Assembly: GCA_964355085.1 (NCBI GenBank)
Contig: CAYHBW010000010.1
Coordinates: forward strand, 1 to 23,154
Reading direction: 5' to 3'
Source of the DNA: REEB48 sp964355085
Lineage (GTDB): Bacteria > Patescibacteriota > Minisyncoccia > UBA6257 > 02-FULL-45-10c
Length of the DNA stretch: 23,154 nucleotides
Below, piece by piece: positions 22,209-23,154 of the stretch. The translations under genes and the position numbers were made by a program. Under the pieces are notes generated by a model, which saw only the letters and a program-made list of their open reading frames with translations, was not told where the DNA came from and made no database searches. Within the stretch, counting starts at the first letter, position 1. Each line of letters starts with the position of its first letter.

Positions 22209-22214
22209 ATGGAT
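22209..22214 (+). repeat. Right copy of 6-bp direct repeat ATGGAT
   Basis: Identical to 21904-21909. It includes the ftsQ start codon, so a duplication of target bases would leave the gene start intact. Confidence 0.6.
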
Positions 22215-22991
22215 CCGAATTTTAATAAATTCAGCAGCAAAAGAAGGAGCCGGAAAATGCGCATACGCGCTTATCTTATTTTCAGCGGAATTTTCCTGTT
22301 TTTCACCGGAATCTTCTATATCGTCCATTTTTCGCCGGTTTTCAAAATAAGAAATTTCAATATCCTCGGCAAGGAACATCTCACTAAAGACAGAATAGTC
22401 GGGATACTGGAACCGCTGACCCTCACCTCGAGGATGAAGATTTTTCTCGGTAGAAACAATATTCTTTCCTGGAATGTCAGAATTCCGGACACTTCAAAAA
22501 CAGCCCTCCTGGAAGCCAATGTCCGCCGCGACTGGATCCGTCAATCAGTGGATATTTCCGTGAAAGAAAGGGTGCGTGTGGCGATCTGGTGCGGATCATC
22601 CGGAAATTGCGGTTGGATAGACGATCGGGGGATGATTTTCGACCATGCGCCGCAGGCGGAAGGGTCTCTCATTCTCACTATTTTCGGAACCGAGCCTGGA
22701 AATATGATCGTCGGTTCGAAAATTTCCGAAGACCGCTTCATCGGGAACATAGTGAAAATAATTGAGAACCTGGGAAATATCGGCCTGGCCATAAAAAAAA
22801 TAAATTTCGATCCGAAACTCCAGGAAATCAGGGTGCAGAATTATTCAGGCCCGGACATCCTGTTCAGCATAAGATTCGATCCCGAAGCGAATATCAGTTC
22901 GCTCAAATCATTGATCGGAAAAGGAAGAGCTGAAAATTACAAGTACATCGATCTCCGCGTGGAAAACCGGATTTACTACAAAACATTCTGA
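22209..22991 (+). CDS. ftsQ: Cell division protein FtsQ (DivIB family)
   Basis: FtsQ links early and late divisome proteins at the inner membrane. The 260-residue protein has a basic cytoplasmic N-terminus, one membrane helix (about 20-40), and a POTRA-type domain beginning FKIRNFNILGKEHLTKDRI. A beta domain follows with AIWCGSSGNCGWIDDRGMIF; Cys128 and Cys134 may form a disulfide, and a similar Cys-containing D-x-x-G-x-x-F segment occurs in CPR FtsQ as far as I recall. The start at 22209 is preferred to ATG 22200, which lies in the inverted repeat. The new upstream sequence brought by the insertion gives no proper Shine-Dalgarno. Its pairing with alr suggests a cell-wall and division cluster. 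Confidence 0.88.
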   Translation: MDPNFNKFSSKRRSRKMRIRAYLIFSGIFLFFTGIFYIVHFSPVFKIRNFNILGKEHLTKDRIVGILEPLTLTSRMKIFLGRNNILSWNVRIPDTSKTALLEANVRRDWIRQSVDISVKERVRVAIWCGSSGNCGWIDDRGMIFDHAPQAEGSLILTIFGTEPGNMIVGSKISEDRFIGNIVKIIENLGNIGLAIKKINFDPKLQEIRVQNYSGPDILFSIRFDPEANISSLKSLIGKGRAENYKYIDLRVENRIYYKTF

Positions 22992-23002
22992 TTGAGCGGT
23001 AT

Positions 23003-23028
23003 AAAAACGGCCCATGGCGGCCGTTTTT
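23003..23028. terminator. Bidirectional terminator between ftsQ and the right-edge gene
   Basis: AAAAACGGCC (23003-23012) is perfectly complementary to GGCCGTTTTT (23019-23028) over CATGGC. It can serve both convergent genes. Confidence 0.9.
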
Positions 23029-23154
23029 ACAATCTGTAAATGAATATTGACGTTCCGGCCCGGTCGGCAGGTGAATAGGCGTTTTCCAGCCAGATATATT
23101 CGTCAACAGGATTTCTGGAAAAGTCGTCGGCCGGTATGCCGCGCGCGCCCTGAA
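23027..23154 (-). CDS. 3' end of an unknown gene, cut by the window edge
   Basis: On the minus strand one frame stays open from the window edge to a TAA at 23027-23029, giving the last 41 residues of a protein. The visible part reads GARGIPADDFSRNPVDEYIW, then LENAYSPADRAGTSIFIYRL. The stop overlaps the T run of the shared terminator, which is the expected place for a true gene end. Codon choice resembles the neighbouring genes. I do not recognise the family; a competing open frame in this stretch runs on through the terminator and is less likely. Confidence 0.55.
   Translation of the reverse strand, partial: QGARGIPADDFSRNPVDEYIWLENAYSPADRAGTSIFIYRL

Overview
The window is a chromosomal segment of a bacterium of the Candidate Phyla Radiation (Patescibacteria), most likely Parcubacteria-like. 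Supporting signs are: a full S10-spc ribosomal protein cluster with no L30 gene between S5 and L15; a very short L3 and an N-terminally short L5; tight gene packing; ribosomal protein genes without Shine-Dalgarno sequences; and an FtsQ with the Cys-containing segment I associate with these lineages. TGA is used as a normal stop (for example rplD, secY, alr), so this is not the TGA=Gly code. The lineage call is inference; no 16S rRNA gene is present.

Layout. 1-1203: a small two-helix membrane protein gene with a strong promoter, then two terminators, then a convergent CPBP-type membrane protein gene on the minus strand. 1204-1527: intergenic DNA with the tuf promoter. 1528-14345: tuf, rpsJ, a terminator hairpin, then rplC-rplD-rplW-rplB-rpsS-rplV-rpsC-rplP-rpmC-rpsQ-rplN-rplX-rplE-rpsN-rpsH-rplF-rplR-rpsE-rplO-secY, and adk-map behind their own promoter. 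14346-17321: a family 2 glycosyltransferase, greA and lysS. 17344-20729: a secreted HExxH protein (minus strand), an orphan 105-residue gene with a long structured leader, serS, and a membrane-anchored HExxHxxGxxH protein. 20789-22991: alr and ftsQ, split by a compact insertion that encodes a GIY-YIG nuclease. The right edge carries the 3' end of an unknown minus-strand gene.

Most of the window is translation and secretion machinery: ribosomal proteins, EF-Tu, LysRS, SerRS, SecY, methionine aminopeptidase. The adenylate kinase and GreA genes support energy metabolism and transcription. alr and ftsQ belong to peptidoglycan synthesis and division.

The most interesting item is the 299-bp insertion at 21910-22208. 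A stand-alone 85-residue GIY-YIG gene is bounded by 18-nt inverted repeats (17 of 18 matching) and by a 6-bp direct repeat ATGGAT. The right-hand copy supplies the ftsQ start codon. Removing one repeat copy and the insert restores an alr-ftsQ junction with a 2-nt spacer, which fits a minimal mobile element. Other points of note are the absence of Shine-Dalgarno sites across the ribosomal cluster, two promoters placed for leaderless mRNAs, the miniature L3, and a terminator inside the S10 operon with a promoter in the end of rpsJ.
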